This document shows positions 57,691 through 64,000 of a stretch of 64,000 nt of DNA, piece after piece. Both the position numbers and the translations under genes were made by a program. The notes below the pieces were generated by a model. It did not search any database. It was not told the origin of the DNA and saw only the letters and a program-made list of their open reading frames with translations. The DNA is from Methylobacterium brachythecii (GTDB taxonomy: Bacteria > Pseudomonadota > Alphaproteobacteria > Rhizobiales > Beijerinckiaceae). The stretch covers positions 372,001 through 436,000 of the forward strand of contig NZ_JACIDN010000003.1 in NCBI RefSeq assembly GCF_014196345.1, given 5' to 3'. The first letter of the stretch is position 1; each line of letters starts with the position of its first letter.

Positions 57691-58560
57691 TCAGTATCCT
57701 TTCGGGGCCGTATATTCGACGCCGTATTTCTCGAAGATCGACTTCAGGGCACCGTTCTCGGCCATGGCAGTGAGCGCATCGCCGACGGCGTATCCAAGAT
57801 CGCGAGAGTCGCTCTTCACGGCCCCACCGATCTCCCAGCTCAGCTTCACCGGGCCGCCAAGCGCCAGCTGCTTGATGCCGATCTCGTCCTTCGAAGCCTT
57901 GGCGGCGAACAGGGCCGCCTCGATATTCGCGCGCGTCCCGGCGAGGATCGGAGCATCGCCCGCCAGGAAGGCCTTTGCGGCTTCGTCGAAACTCTTGAAG
58001 TGCTTGAGGTTCGACCGGAACTGGCCGCCTTGCGCGGTGAGCAACATCGCGTCGGAAGCGCTGTTGCCTTCCACGTCGATCGCCGCGCTGCCGATGTCGC
58101 CGACCGTATCGAAGTTCTCGACCGCACTCTTGCGCACGGCGAAGGCGAGCTTCTCGTCGTAATAGGGCCGCGTCATGAAGATTTGCTCGTTGCGGATCGC
58201 CAGCAGCTTGTCGGTCGGGACGTGCAGCATCAGGTCGGCGAGCGGGGAACCGGCTAGGTCACCCTTCCAGAGGTTGAGCCGGAAATCGCCGTCGACGTTC
58301 TCGCCGGCATCGACGAGGCGGATCTCGGCCTTGACCTTCAGCGCCTTGGCGATCGCCTCGGCGAGGTCGACTTCGATGCCCCAGGGCTTGCCGTCCTTCA
58401 GGTCGGAGAACGGCGCGTTCTGCTCGTAGAGCACCACGCGCATCGTGCCGTCCTTGACAACCTCATCGAAGGGCCGCGCAACGACAGGCGCCCCCGTGAT
58501 GGCGACTGCCGCAAGGCTGACGAGGACAGCCTTGAGCATCGGCGTGACGGTGCGAGTCAT
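57691..58560 (-). CDS. XoxJ/PedG-type periplasmic binding protein of quinoprotein systems
   Basis: 289 residues with a signal peptide (to VVARPF). A type-II periplasmic binding fold: VVKDGTMRVVLYEQNAPFSDLKDGKPWGIEVDLAEAIAKAL, PLADLMLHVPTDKLLAIRNEQIFMTRPYY. This is the MoxJ/XoxJ-like family (TIGR03871 type), thought to help activate or load the PQQ dehydrogenase rather than import a solute. It lies between the c-550 gene and exaF, as in the Pseudomonas pedF-pedG-pedH order. Not an ordinary ABC importer component: no permease follows. Confidence 0.88.
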   Translation of the reverse strand: MTRTVTPMLKAVLVSLAAVAITGAPVVARPFDEVVKDGTMRVVLYEQNAPFSDLKDGKPWGIEVDLAEAIAKALKVKAEIRLVDAGENVDGDFRLNLWKGDLAGSPLADLMLHVPTDKLLAIRNEQIFMTRPYYDEKLAFAVRKSAVENFDTVGDIGSAAIDVEGNSASDAMLLTAQGGQFRSNLKHFKSFDEAAKAFLAGDAPILAGTRANIEAALFAAKASKDEIGIKQLALGGPVKLSWEIGGAVKSDSRDLGYAVGDALTAMAENGALKSIFEKYGVEYTAPKGY

Positions 58561-58574
58561 GCTGCCCGAGCCGC

Positions 58575-59000
58575 TCACTGTTCCTCGTGCTTGGATTCGA
58601 GGTAGCTGCGGATCGCCCACAGGCCTTCCTGCGAGAGCACGCCGGCGAAGACGGGCATCTTGGTGACGCCGTTGATGATCGCGCCGTGGGTCACGCGCTC
58701 CTTGAACCACTCGTCGCCGTCCTTGCCCTTTTCGAGATAGCGCAAGTCGGGGGCGAGGCCGCCGGAGATGACTTCGAGGCCGTGGCAGCGGGCGCAGTTC
58801 TGGTTGTATCCCGAGGCGCCGATCTTGATGGCGGTCTCGTTGCCGCGATACGGGTTCTCGTTCTTCCACTCGTCGCCGAGATTCTCGAGACCGTCCGTCT
58901 TGATTTCCTGCGGCTGCACGTCGCCGTGGCTGAACACGGCACCGGTCGACACCACGAGCGCTGCGAGAACGCTGCCCACCAGCGCAAGCTTCTTGGTCAT
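58575..59000 (-). CDS. pedF: PedF-type cytochrome c-550
   Basis: 141 residues with a signal peptide (about 1-24). Haem motif CARCH at 69-73, and KMPVF gives the likely axial Met. The mature start HGDVQPQEI and the block EWKNENPYRGNETAIKIGASGYNQNC are close to PedF and c-550 of ethanol-oxidising bacteria. It accepts electrons from the PQQ alcohol dehydrogenase. 15 bp upstream of the XoxJ/PedG gene. Confidence 0.92.
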   Translation of the reverse strand: MTKKLALVGSVLAALVVSTGAVFSHGDVQPQEIKTDGLENLGDEWKNENPYRGNETAIKIGASGYNQNCARCHGLEVISGGLAPDLRYLEKGKDGDEWFKERVTHGAIINGVTKMPVFAGVLSQEGLWAIRSYLESKHEEQ

Positions 59001-59183
59001 CCCGAATTGTCCTCCCTGGACGGCTTTTCCTTGGCGACCGCGTCGCCTGAGCCGTGAGTGAGACGAGCGGGTGAAGAGCAGCCGCCGATCTCGATTGGTT
59101 CCAAGCTAGCAAGGGGGTTCAGGCAAACCCATTGTGCTTTGGTACAACCAGAGCTGGGATGTTTCGGCGGGACCGACCTGTGA

Positions 59184-59531
59184 TCACTCGGGCGGCGTCA
59201 CCTCGACCGGGATACGGGCGTAATGCGCTGCGAGGTTAGCGATGTCGGCGTCGCTCAATTCCTTGGCGACGAGCGACATGGTCTCGTTGCTGCGCGCACC
59301 CGAGCGGAAATCCGTGAGCGCTTTCACGAGGTAGCCCTCGACCTGACCCGAGAGGTTCGGCGCATCCGGCATCTTCGAGACGCCGTCGATGCCGTGGCAG
59401 GTCTGGCAGGCGACGGCGCGCTTGCGGCCCGCGGCGGAATCGCCGGCCCCAGCGGGTAGGACGGCGAACACTGTCAGGAGAACGGCGGCCGAGACGGCTG
59501 CCATTCCCTGTTTCGTGAGAAGGCGCTTCAT
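59184..59531 (-). CDS. Periplasmic class I cytochrome c
   Basis: 115 residues, signal peptide to about residue 30, haem motif CQTCH (42-46), a Met-containing segment NETMSLVAKELSDADIANLAAHY near the C-terminus. Resembles c553/c4-type electron carriers. Its ATG overlaps the stop of the SNDH-like gene (ATGA), so it is translationally coupled and is probably the electron acceptor of that dehydrogenase. Confidence 0.9.
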   Translation of the reverse strand: MKRLLTKQGMAAVSAAVLLTVFAVLPAGAGDSAAGRKRAVACQTCHGIDGVSKMPDAPNLSGQVEGYLVKALTDFRSGARSNETMSLVAKELSDADIANLAAHYARIPVEVTPPE

Positions 59532-60811
59532 TTGCCCTCGTAGGAGATGCGGTAGATCGCGCCGGTGGTGTCGTCAGAGACCAGCAGCGAACCGTCCTGC
59601 AGCACGGCGACGTCCACCGGGCGGCCGAGATACTCGCCGTCACCCGTCAGCCAGCCTTCCGCGAAGGGCTTCGGCTCGCCGGCCTTGCCATCCTTGACCG
59701 GCGTGAACATCACCCGCGCGCCGAGCGGCTGGGTGCGGTTCCAGGAGCCGTGCTCGGCCGTGAAGATGCCGCCGCGATAGCTCTCGGGAAACATCTTGGC
59801 GTTGTAAAAGGTCATGCCGAGATCGGCCGCGTGCGGGGGCATCTCCGCTTGCGGGAAGACGATGTCTTTCGGCGGCGTCTCGTCCTTGTACTCGACGGTG
59901 CGGGTCTTGCCGCCGCCGTACCAGGGGAAGCCGAAATTCTCGCCGGCCTTCGAGGCACGGTTCAATTCGCCCGGCGGCTGGTCGTCGCCCATACCGTCGA
60001 CCTGGTTGTCGGTGAACCAGAGCGACTTGTCCTCGCGGCTGAAATCGATGCCGACCGAGTTGCGCACGCCGGTCGCATAGACCTCGCGATCCTTGCCGAG
60101 CGGGTCCATGCGGATGATCCCGCCGACGCCGGTCTTGTGGTAGAGGTCGAGCTTGTCCTTCGGCGGCACGTTGTGGGGCTGGCCCAGCGCGATGTAGAGC
60201 TTGCCGTCTGGCCCGAACTTGCAGACGCGGGCCGAGTGATTGAAGCTCTCCTCGGAAGCCGGGATCAGCTCGCCCTGCTTCACGACGACGTTCAGCGCGA
60301 CATCCGGATTCTCGTAGAAGAACTCGGCGGCCGGGAAGGCCAGCACGCGGTTCAATTCAGCGATGAAGAGCACGCCGTCGCGCGAAAAGCAGACGCCATT
60401 CGGATCGTGAAAGGTGATGCCCGGCGCGAAGGGGCGGACCTCGTCGGCGACGCGGTCCTTGTCGCGGTCGGTCACCGTGTAGACCTTGGTCTTGCGGGTG
60501 CCGACGAAGAGCACGCCGGCATTCGGACCGACGGCGATCTGACGGGCGTCGGGCACGATCGCGTAGAGGTCGATCTTGAAGCCCGCGGGCAGCTTGATCT
60601 TCGAGAGCGTCTTGCGGATCGCATCGGCGCGCTTGCCGGTCTGCGGGACCTCGGCACCGGCGGCGGTGCCGGTGGATTGCATTCCCTGGAGCTTCTCGAG
60701 GGTGTCCACCTTGCTGCCGGCATCGGCAGCGGGGGGAGCGCTCTGCGCCAACGCGCCGAACGGAGCCAGGAACGCGGCGAGCGCCACCGACGCGAGACCG
60801 AACCTTCGCAT
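59528..60811 (-). CDS. PQQ-dependent sugar dehydrogenase family (L-sorbosone dehydrogenase-like)
   Basis: 427 residues, signal peptide to SAPP (about residue 23), GGAGGA before ATG 60811. Soluble six-bladed beta-propeller: LPAGFKIDLYAIVPDARQIAVGPNAGVLFVGT, HDPNGVCFSRDGVLFIAE, TGVRNSVGIDFSREDKSLWFTDN, ENFGFPWYGGG, FTAEHGSWNR and the C-terminal LGRPVDVAVLQDGSLLVSDDTTGAIYRI. Family members oxidise aldoses or sorbosone; the substrate here is unknown. Starts a minus-strand run that includes two cytochromes c, the XoxJ-like protein and exaF. Confidence 0.88.
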   Translation of the reverse strand: MRRFGLASVALAAFLAPFGALAQSAPPAADAGSKVDTLEKLQGMQSTGTAAGAEVPQTGKRADAIRKTLSKIKLPAGFKIDLYAIVPDARQIAVGPNAGVLFVGTRKTKVYTVTDRDKDRVADEVRPFAPGITFHDPNGVCFSRDGVLFIAELNRVLAFPAAEFFYENPDVALNVVVKQGELIPASEESFNHSARVCKFGPDGKLYIALGQPHNVPPKDKLDLYHKTGVGGIIRMDPLGKDREVYATGVRNSVGIDFSREDKSLWFTDNQVDGMGDDQPPGELNRASKAGENFGFPWYGGGKTRTVEYKDETPPKDIVFPQAEMPPHAADLGMTFYNAKMFPESYRGGIFTAEHGSWNRTQPLGARVMFTPVKDGKAGEPKPFAEGWLTGDGEYLGRPVDVAVLQDGSLLVSDDTTGAIYRISYEGK

Positions 60812-60892
60812 GTCGTTTCCTCCAGAACCCGCGCATAATTATGGATACGGCGGTTGCCGTTGGTTGTAGCGGGCACCTCGGCCCGAGCAAGA

Positions 60893-60998
60893 ACACGCGC
60901 GCTCACGCTTGCGTGTGCGGGCAAAGCGCTTTCGCGAGCTATCGTCCCGGACCGAACCTCGGACCTTGGTCCAATTCCGCGGGGAGGGGGCGCCCCCT
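60893..60998. promoter_or_regulatory. Palindromes in the divergent region of the quinoprotein island
   Basis: The 234-bp gap 60812-61045 between the SNDH-like and TIGR03863-type genes holds ACACGC...GCGTGT (60893-60916), GGACC-TT-GGTCC (60961-60972) and AGGGGG-CG-CCCCCT (60985-60998). Any could be an operator for a shared regulator; no sigma-factor match was found. Confidence 0.35.
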
Positions 60999-61045
60999 AT
61001 CCTGCCTGGCAAAACGAGACGGGATAGGAAACGAGACCAATCGGG

Positions 61046-62293
61046 ATGCGGTCGAGACGAGACCGGACGTTCGGCCGACGGATGCGCCTTTGCGCAGCCG
61101 GGCTTCGATGCGCCCTCGTCATCCCTGGCATCACCTCGCTTTTGGCCGGGCCGGCCGATGCCCAGGCGGCGAAGCCGGCAGCGGCGTCGGTCGCGATCCA
61201 CTACATCGAACGCCGCATCGAGCGGCCGACGCCCCTCAACAACGAGGACCCGATCCCCGACGACGAGGGCCTCAAGGGCGCTGAGCTCGGCATCAAGGAT
61301 TCGAACGCCACGGGGCGTTTCGTCGGCCTCTCCTTCACCCTCAAGCCGACGATCGTCGAGGCTGGGGCCGACATCCGCGCCGCCTTCGCCGATATCGCCA
61401 AGGGCGGGCCGCCGCGCTTCGCCGTGGTCAATGCGCCGGCCGACGACGTGCTCGCGCTGGCGGATTCGGAGGAGGGGAGGGAGACCGTCTTCCTCAACGT
61501 TGGGGCCACGGATATGCGGCTGCGCGACGGCGATTGCCGCGCCCGGCTTCTCCACGTCATCCCGTCGCGCGACATGCTCGCCGACGCTCTGATGCAGCTT
61601 CTGGTCTTCAAGCGCTGGACGCGGCTGCTGCTCGTCTCCGGCCCCAACCCGGCGGACGGCCTTTACGCCGAGGCCCTGCGGCGAAGCGCCAAGAAGTTCG
61701 GCGCGAAGATCGTCGCGGAAACGAGCTTCGACGCGCGCGGTGCGGATCTCCGCGACTCCGCGTTGCGCGAGTTCGCTCTCGTGACGCGCGGTCCCGAGCA
61801 CGACGTGGTGGCAGTGGCCGACGAGGCCGGCGAGTTCGGGACGAACCTCGTCTACAACACCGCCTCGCCGCGTCCCGTCGTCGGCACGCAGGGCCTGACG
61901 CCTGCCGCCTGGGGCCGCGCCGTCGAGGCCTGGGCGGCTGCGCAGTTGCAGCAGCGCTTTAGGAAGCTCGCCGGACGCACGATGCTGCCGGTCGACTGGG
62001 CCGGCTGGATGGCCGTGCACGCGGTCGGCGAGGCGGCGGTGCAACTCAAATCCGGCGATCCGGCCGCGATCAAGGATCTGATGCTCAGCCCGAAATTCGA
62101 AGTGGGCGGTTTCAAGGGTCGGTCGCTGAGCTTCCGGCCCTGGAACGGGCAGCTGCGCCAGCCGCTCTACCTGCTTTGGCCCGGCGCCGTGGTGGCGGCC
62201 GCCCCGATCGAGGGCTTCCTGCACCGGCGCACCGAACTCGACACCCTCGGCCTCGACCAGCCCGAGAGCGCCTGCAAGGCGATGGGAGGATAG
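61046..62293 (+). CDS. PQQ alcohol-dehydrogenase-associated ABC substrate-binding protein (TIGR03863 type)
   Basis: 415 residues, signal peptide to AQAAKP (about residue 42). Type-I periplasmic binding fold without the usual Leu/Ile/Val ligands: LKGAELGIKDSNATGRFVGLSFTL, LLVSGPNPADGLYAEALRRSAKKFGA, RTMLPVDWAGWMAVHAVGEA. The family is found beside PQQ alcohol dehydrogenases with a dedicated ABC transporter, whose genes are not here. Its ligand is unknown. Two bases separate its stop from the beta-propeller start. Confidence 0.85.
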   Translation: MRSRRDRTFGRRMRLCAAGLRCALVIPGITSLLAGPADAQAAKPAAASVAIHYIERRIERPTPLNNEDPIPDDEGLKGAELGIKDSNATGRFVGLSFTLKPTIVEAGADIRAAFADIAKGGPPRFAVVNAPADDVLALADSEEGRETVFLNVGATDMRLRDGDCRARLLHVIPSRDMLADALMQLLVFKRWTRLLLVSGPNPADGLYAEALRRSAKKFGAKIVAETSFDARGADLRDSALREFALVTRGPEHDVVAVADEAGEFGTNLVYNTASPRPVVGTQGLTPAAWGRAVEAWAAAQLQQRFRKLAGRTMLPVDWAGWMAVHAVGEAAVQLKSGDPAAIKDLMLSPKFEVGGFKGRSLSFRPWNGQLRQPLYLLWPGAVVAAAPIEGFLHRRTELDTLGLDQPESACKAMGG

Positions 62294-62294
62294 G

Positions 62295-63302
62295 ATGCTC
62301 CGCCTCACGACCGTGAGCCTTTTGGCGCTCGGCGCACTCGTCGCGCCGGCGCTCGCCCACGACATCTACGTCACCAACGAGCGCGACAACTCGGTCTCGG
62401 TGATCGACACCACGACCTACGAGGTCGTCCGCACCTTTCCGGTCGGCCGGCGTCCGCGCGGCATCGTCTTCTCCAAGGACGGGCAGCACCTCTACGTCTG
62501 CGCCAGCGATTCCGATGCGGTGCAGGTGATCGACCCGGCGACGGGCAAGCTCCTCCACAACCTGCCCTCGGGCGAGGACCCGGAGCAGTTCTCCCTCGCG
62601 CCCGACGGCAGGACGCTGTTCATCGCCAACGAAAACAACGCCACCACCACCGTCGTCGACGCAGAAACCCGCAAGGTGCTGGCCCAGATCGACGTCGGCA
62701 TCGAGCCGGAAGGCATGGCGGTCAGCCCCGACGGAAAGATCGCGGTGACGACCTCCGAGACCACCAACATGGTCCATTGGATCGACACCAAGACGCTCCA
62801 GGCCATCGACGCCACCCAGGTCGAGCAGCGCCCGCGCCACGCCGAGTTCAGCAAGGACGGCACACGGCTCTGGGTCTCGTCCGAGATCGGCGGCACCGTC
62901 GCCGTGATCGACGTCGCCAGCCGCAAGGTGATCGAGACGATCCGCTTCGAGATTAAGGGGATCTCGGGAGATCGCATCCAGCCGGTCGGGATAAGCCTGA
63001 CCGATGACGGACGCTACGCCTTTGTGGCGCTCGGCCCCTCGGACAGGGTCGCGGTGATCGATGCCAAGACCCTGAAAGTGACGAGCTACATCCTCGTCGG
63101 CCGCCGCGTCTGGCACACGGTGCTGACGCCGGAGCAGGATCGGCTGCTGACCACCAACGGCGTGTCGGGCGATGTGACCGTGATCGATGTCGGCTCGCTC
63201 AGGGCGATCAAGAGCATCAAGGTCGGCCGCTTCCCATGGGGCGCGGCCGTGCGTCCCGCAGCCAGTGCCGGCGCCAACAAGTCGGCCGGCGCGGCGGAGT
63301 AG
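62295..63302 (+). CDS. PQQ-associated beta-propeller protein (TIGR03866/YncE-like)
   Basis: 335 residues with signal peptide to ALAHD, GGGAGGA just before ATG 62295. YVTN-type propeller with seven repeats of the form VSVIDTTTYEVVRTFPVGRRPRGIVFSKDG. The family sits with PQQ-dependent alcohol catabolism genes; role unknown, possibly binding to or protecting a quinoprotein. No PQQ or haem motif. Converges with the EAL-domain gene 28 bp further on. Confidence 0.86.
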   Translation: MLRLTTVSLLALGALVAPALAHDIYVTNERDNSVSVIDTTTYEVVRTFPVGRRPRGIVFSKDGQHLYVCASDSDAVQVIDPATGKLLHNLPSGEDPEQFSLAPDGRTLFIANENNATTTVVDAETRKVLAQIDVGIEPEGMAVSPDGKIAVTTSETTNMVHWIDTKTLQAIDATQVEQRPRHAEFSKDGTRLWVSSEIGGTVAVIDVASRKVIETIRFEIKGISGDRIQPVGISLTDDGRYAFVALGPSDRVAVIDAKTLKVTSYILVGRRVWHTVLTPEQDRLLTTNGVSGDVTVIDVGSLRAIKSIKVGRFPWGAAVRPAASAGANKSAGAAE

Positions 63303-63330
63303 GTCCGGCCAACCGGGCCCCCGAATTCGC

Positions 63331-64000
63331 TCAGGCGGCAGCCTGCTCGGCGGCCGTCTCGTCCGACGCGTCGGGGGCACCGCCCTCGACATACAGGTCG
63401 GCCTCCGGCTTCGACATCGGCTTACCGAAGAGATAGCCCTGTCCGAAGTCGCAGCCCTGGCCCTCCAGCCAGTCGAGGCTTCCGGACGTCTCGATGCCCT
63501 CTGCCGTCATGACCAGGCCGAGGCTCGATCCGAGCTTGATGATCGCATCCACCAGCTTCGCGCGCTCGTCGCTCATCGTGATCGAGTTCACGTAGCTGCG
63601 GTCGATCTTGAGCTTGTCGAACTTCAGTTCGCGCAGGTGATACAGGCTCGAATACCCGGTGCCGAAATCGTCGAGCGCGATGCGCACGCCGAGATTCTGC
63701 AGCGACGTCAGGGTCGCCCGGGTCGCCTCGAGATCCTGGATCAGCGCGCTTTCGGTGATCTCGATCTCCAGGCGATGCGCCGGGAAGCCGGATTCGTTGA
63801 GCACAGCGAGGATCTGCTCGGCGAACCAGCGGTCCTGGAACTGCTGAGGCGCCACGTTGATCGCGAGTTGCAGGTGCGGCGGCCACGCGGCCGCGTCCCG
63901 GCAGGCCTGGCGGAGCAGATCGTATGAGAGATCGCCGATCATCCCCGTCTCTTCGGCGATCGGGATGAATTCGCTCGGCAGCAGCGTGCCACGCTCCGGG
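63331..64000 (-). CDS. EAL-domain c-di-GMP phosphodiesterase, C-terminal part (5' end outside window)
   Basis: The frame is open to the window edge (first visible residues PERGTLLPSEFIPIAEETG), so the gene continues upstream beyond 64000. The visible ~220 residues hold most of an EAL domain except the EAL motif itself: NVAPQQFQD, EIEITESAL, DDFGTGYSSL, KIDRSYV, TAEGIET and QGYLFGKPM. Enough catalytic residues (E in TES, DD, K, E in AEGIET) are present to predict an active phosphodiesterase; a GGDEF or sensor domain upstream is likely. Confidence 0.92.
   Translation of the reverse strand, partial: PERGTLLPSEFIPIAEETGMIGDLSYDLLRQACRDAAAWPPHLQLAINVAPQQFQDRWFAEQILAVLNESGFPAHRLEIEITESALIQDLEATRATLTSLQNLGVRIALDDFGTGYSSLYHLRELKFDKLKIDRSYVNSITMSDERAKLVDAIIKLGSSLGLVMTAEGIETSGSLDWLEGQGCDFGQGYLFGKPMSKPEADLYVEGGAPDASDETAAEQAAA

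Overview
The window is a high-GC alphaproteobacterial chromosome segment, most likely from Methylobacteriaceae (Methylobacterium/Methylorubrum). The evidence is a lanthanide-type ExaF quinoprotein alcohol dehydrogenase with periplasmic cytochromes, ChpT (CtrA pathway), FlbT with tandem flagellins, EipA/DUF1134, Omp25-like beta-barrels, and GGAAC/CGTT-type EcfG promoter motifs. I see no tRNA or rRNA gene, insertion sequence, prophage or CRISPR array. Genes are dense. Most long overlapping reading frames are antisense shadows of GC-rich codon usage.

Layout. 1-4.2 kb: housekeeping block (tilS 3' end, ftsH, glmM). 4.3-7.7 kb: three outer-membrane beta-barrel genes and a small secreted protein. 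7.7-12.4 kb (minus): polysaccharide-related genes, namely a Tat-exported GH10 glycosidase overlapping an acyltransferase-3, an O-antigen-ligase/ExoQ-like protein, a DUF4345 membrane protein and a PsiF-like protein. 12.6-17.4 kb: a GST, small secreted and membrane proteins, an RBBP9-type hydrolase, a UV-damage endonuclease, and a divergent GntR regulator/ribokinase-family pair. 17.6-19.4 kb: 5-oxoprolinase subunits PxpB and PxpC. 19.4-25.6 kb: a stress region with YqjD/YqjE/DUF3618-like membrane proteins facing otsA, then glgX. The shared otsA upstream region carries EcfG-like motifs in both directions. 25.6-29.2 kb: flbT, two flagellin genes and a PilZ protein.

29.3-38.9 kb: upp, a quinone oxidoreductase, a small membrane protein behind a perfect EcfG motif, hbd-etfA-etfB, a large TTG-started membrane hydrolase, a cobalamin adenosyltransferase, a PagL-like deacylase lacking the usual catalytic Glu, and a HIG1 protein. 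38.9-48.6 kb: a Gln-rich TIGR02302/DUF4175 protein, lysA with an LptM-like lipoprotein, small envelope proteins, EipA, a CysQ-like phosphatase, chpT, a REP-like palindrome and a PilZ protein. 48.9-54.6 kb: chemotaxis operon cheA(REC)-cheW-cheY-cheB-cheR.

54.7-64 kb: a quinoprotein alcohol-oxidation island. The minus strand reads SNDH-like PQQ dehydrogenase, cytochrome c, PedF-type cytochrome c-550, XoxJ/PedG-type binding protein, exaF, then a LuxR-family response regulator. Divergently transcribed are the PQQ-associated ABC binding protein (TIGR03863 type) and beta-propeller (TIGR03866 type). The order F-G-H resembles the Pseudomonas ped cluster. The predicted role is periplasmic oxidation of ethanol or other alcohols by a lanthanide enzyme, with electrons passed to the local cytochrome c. 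The window ends inside an EAL-domain gene.
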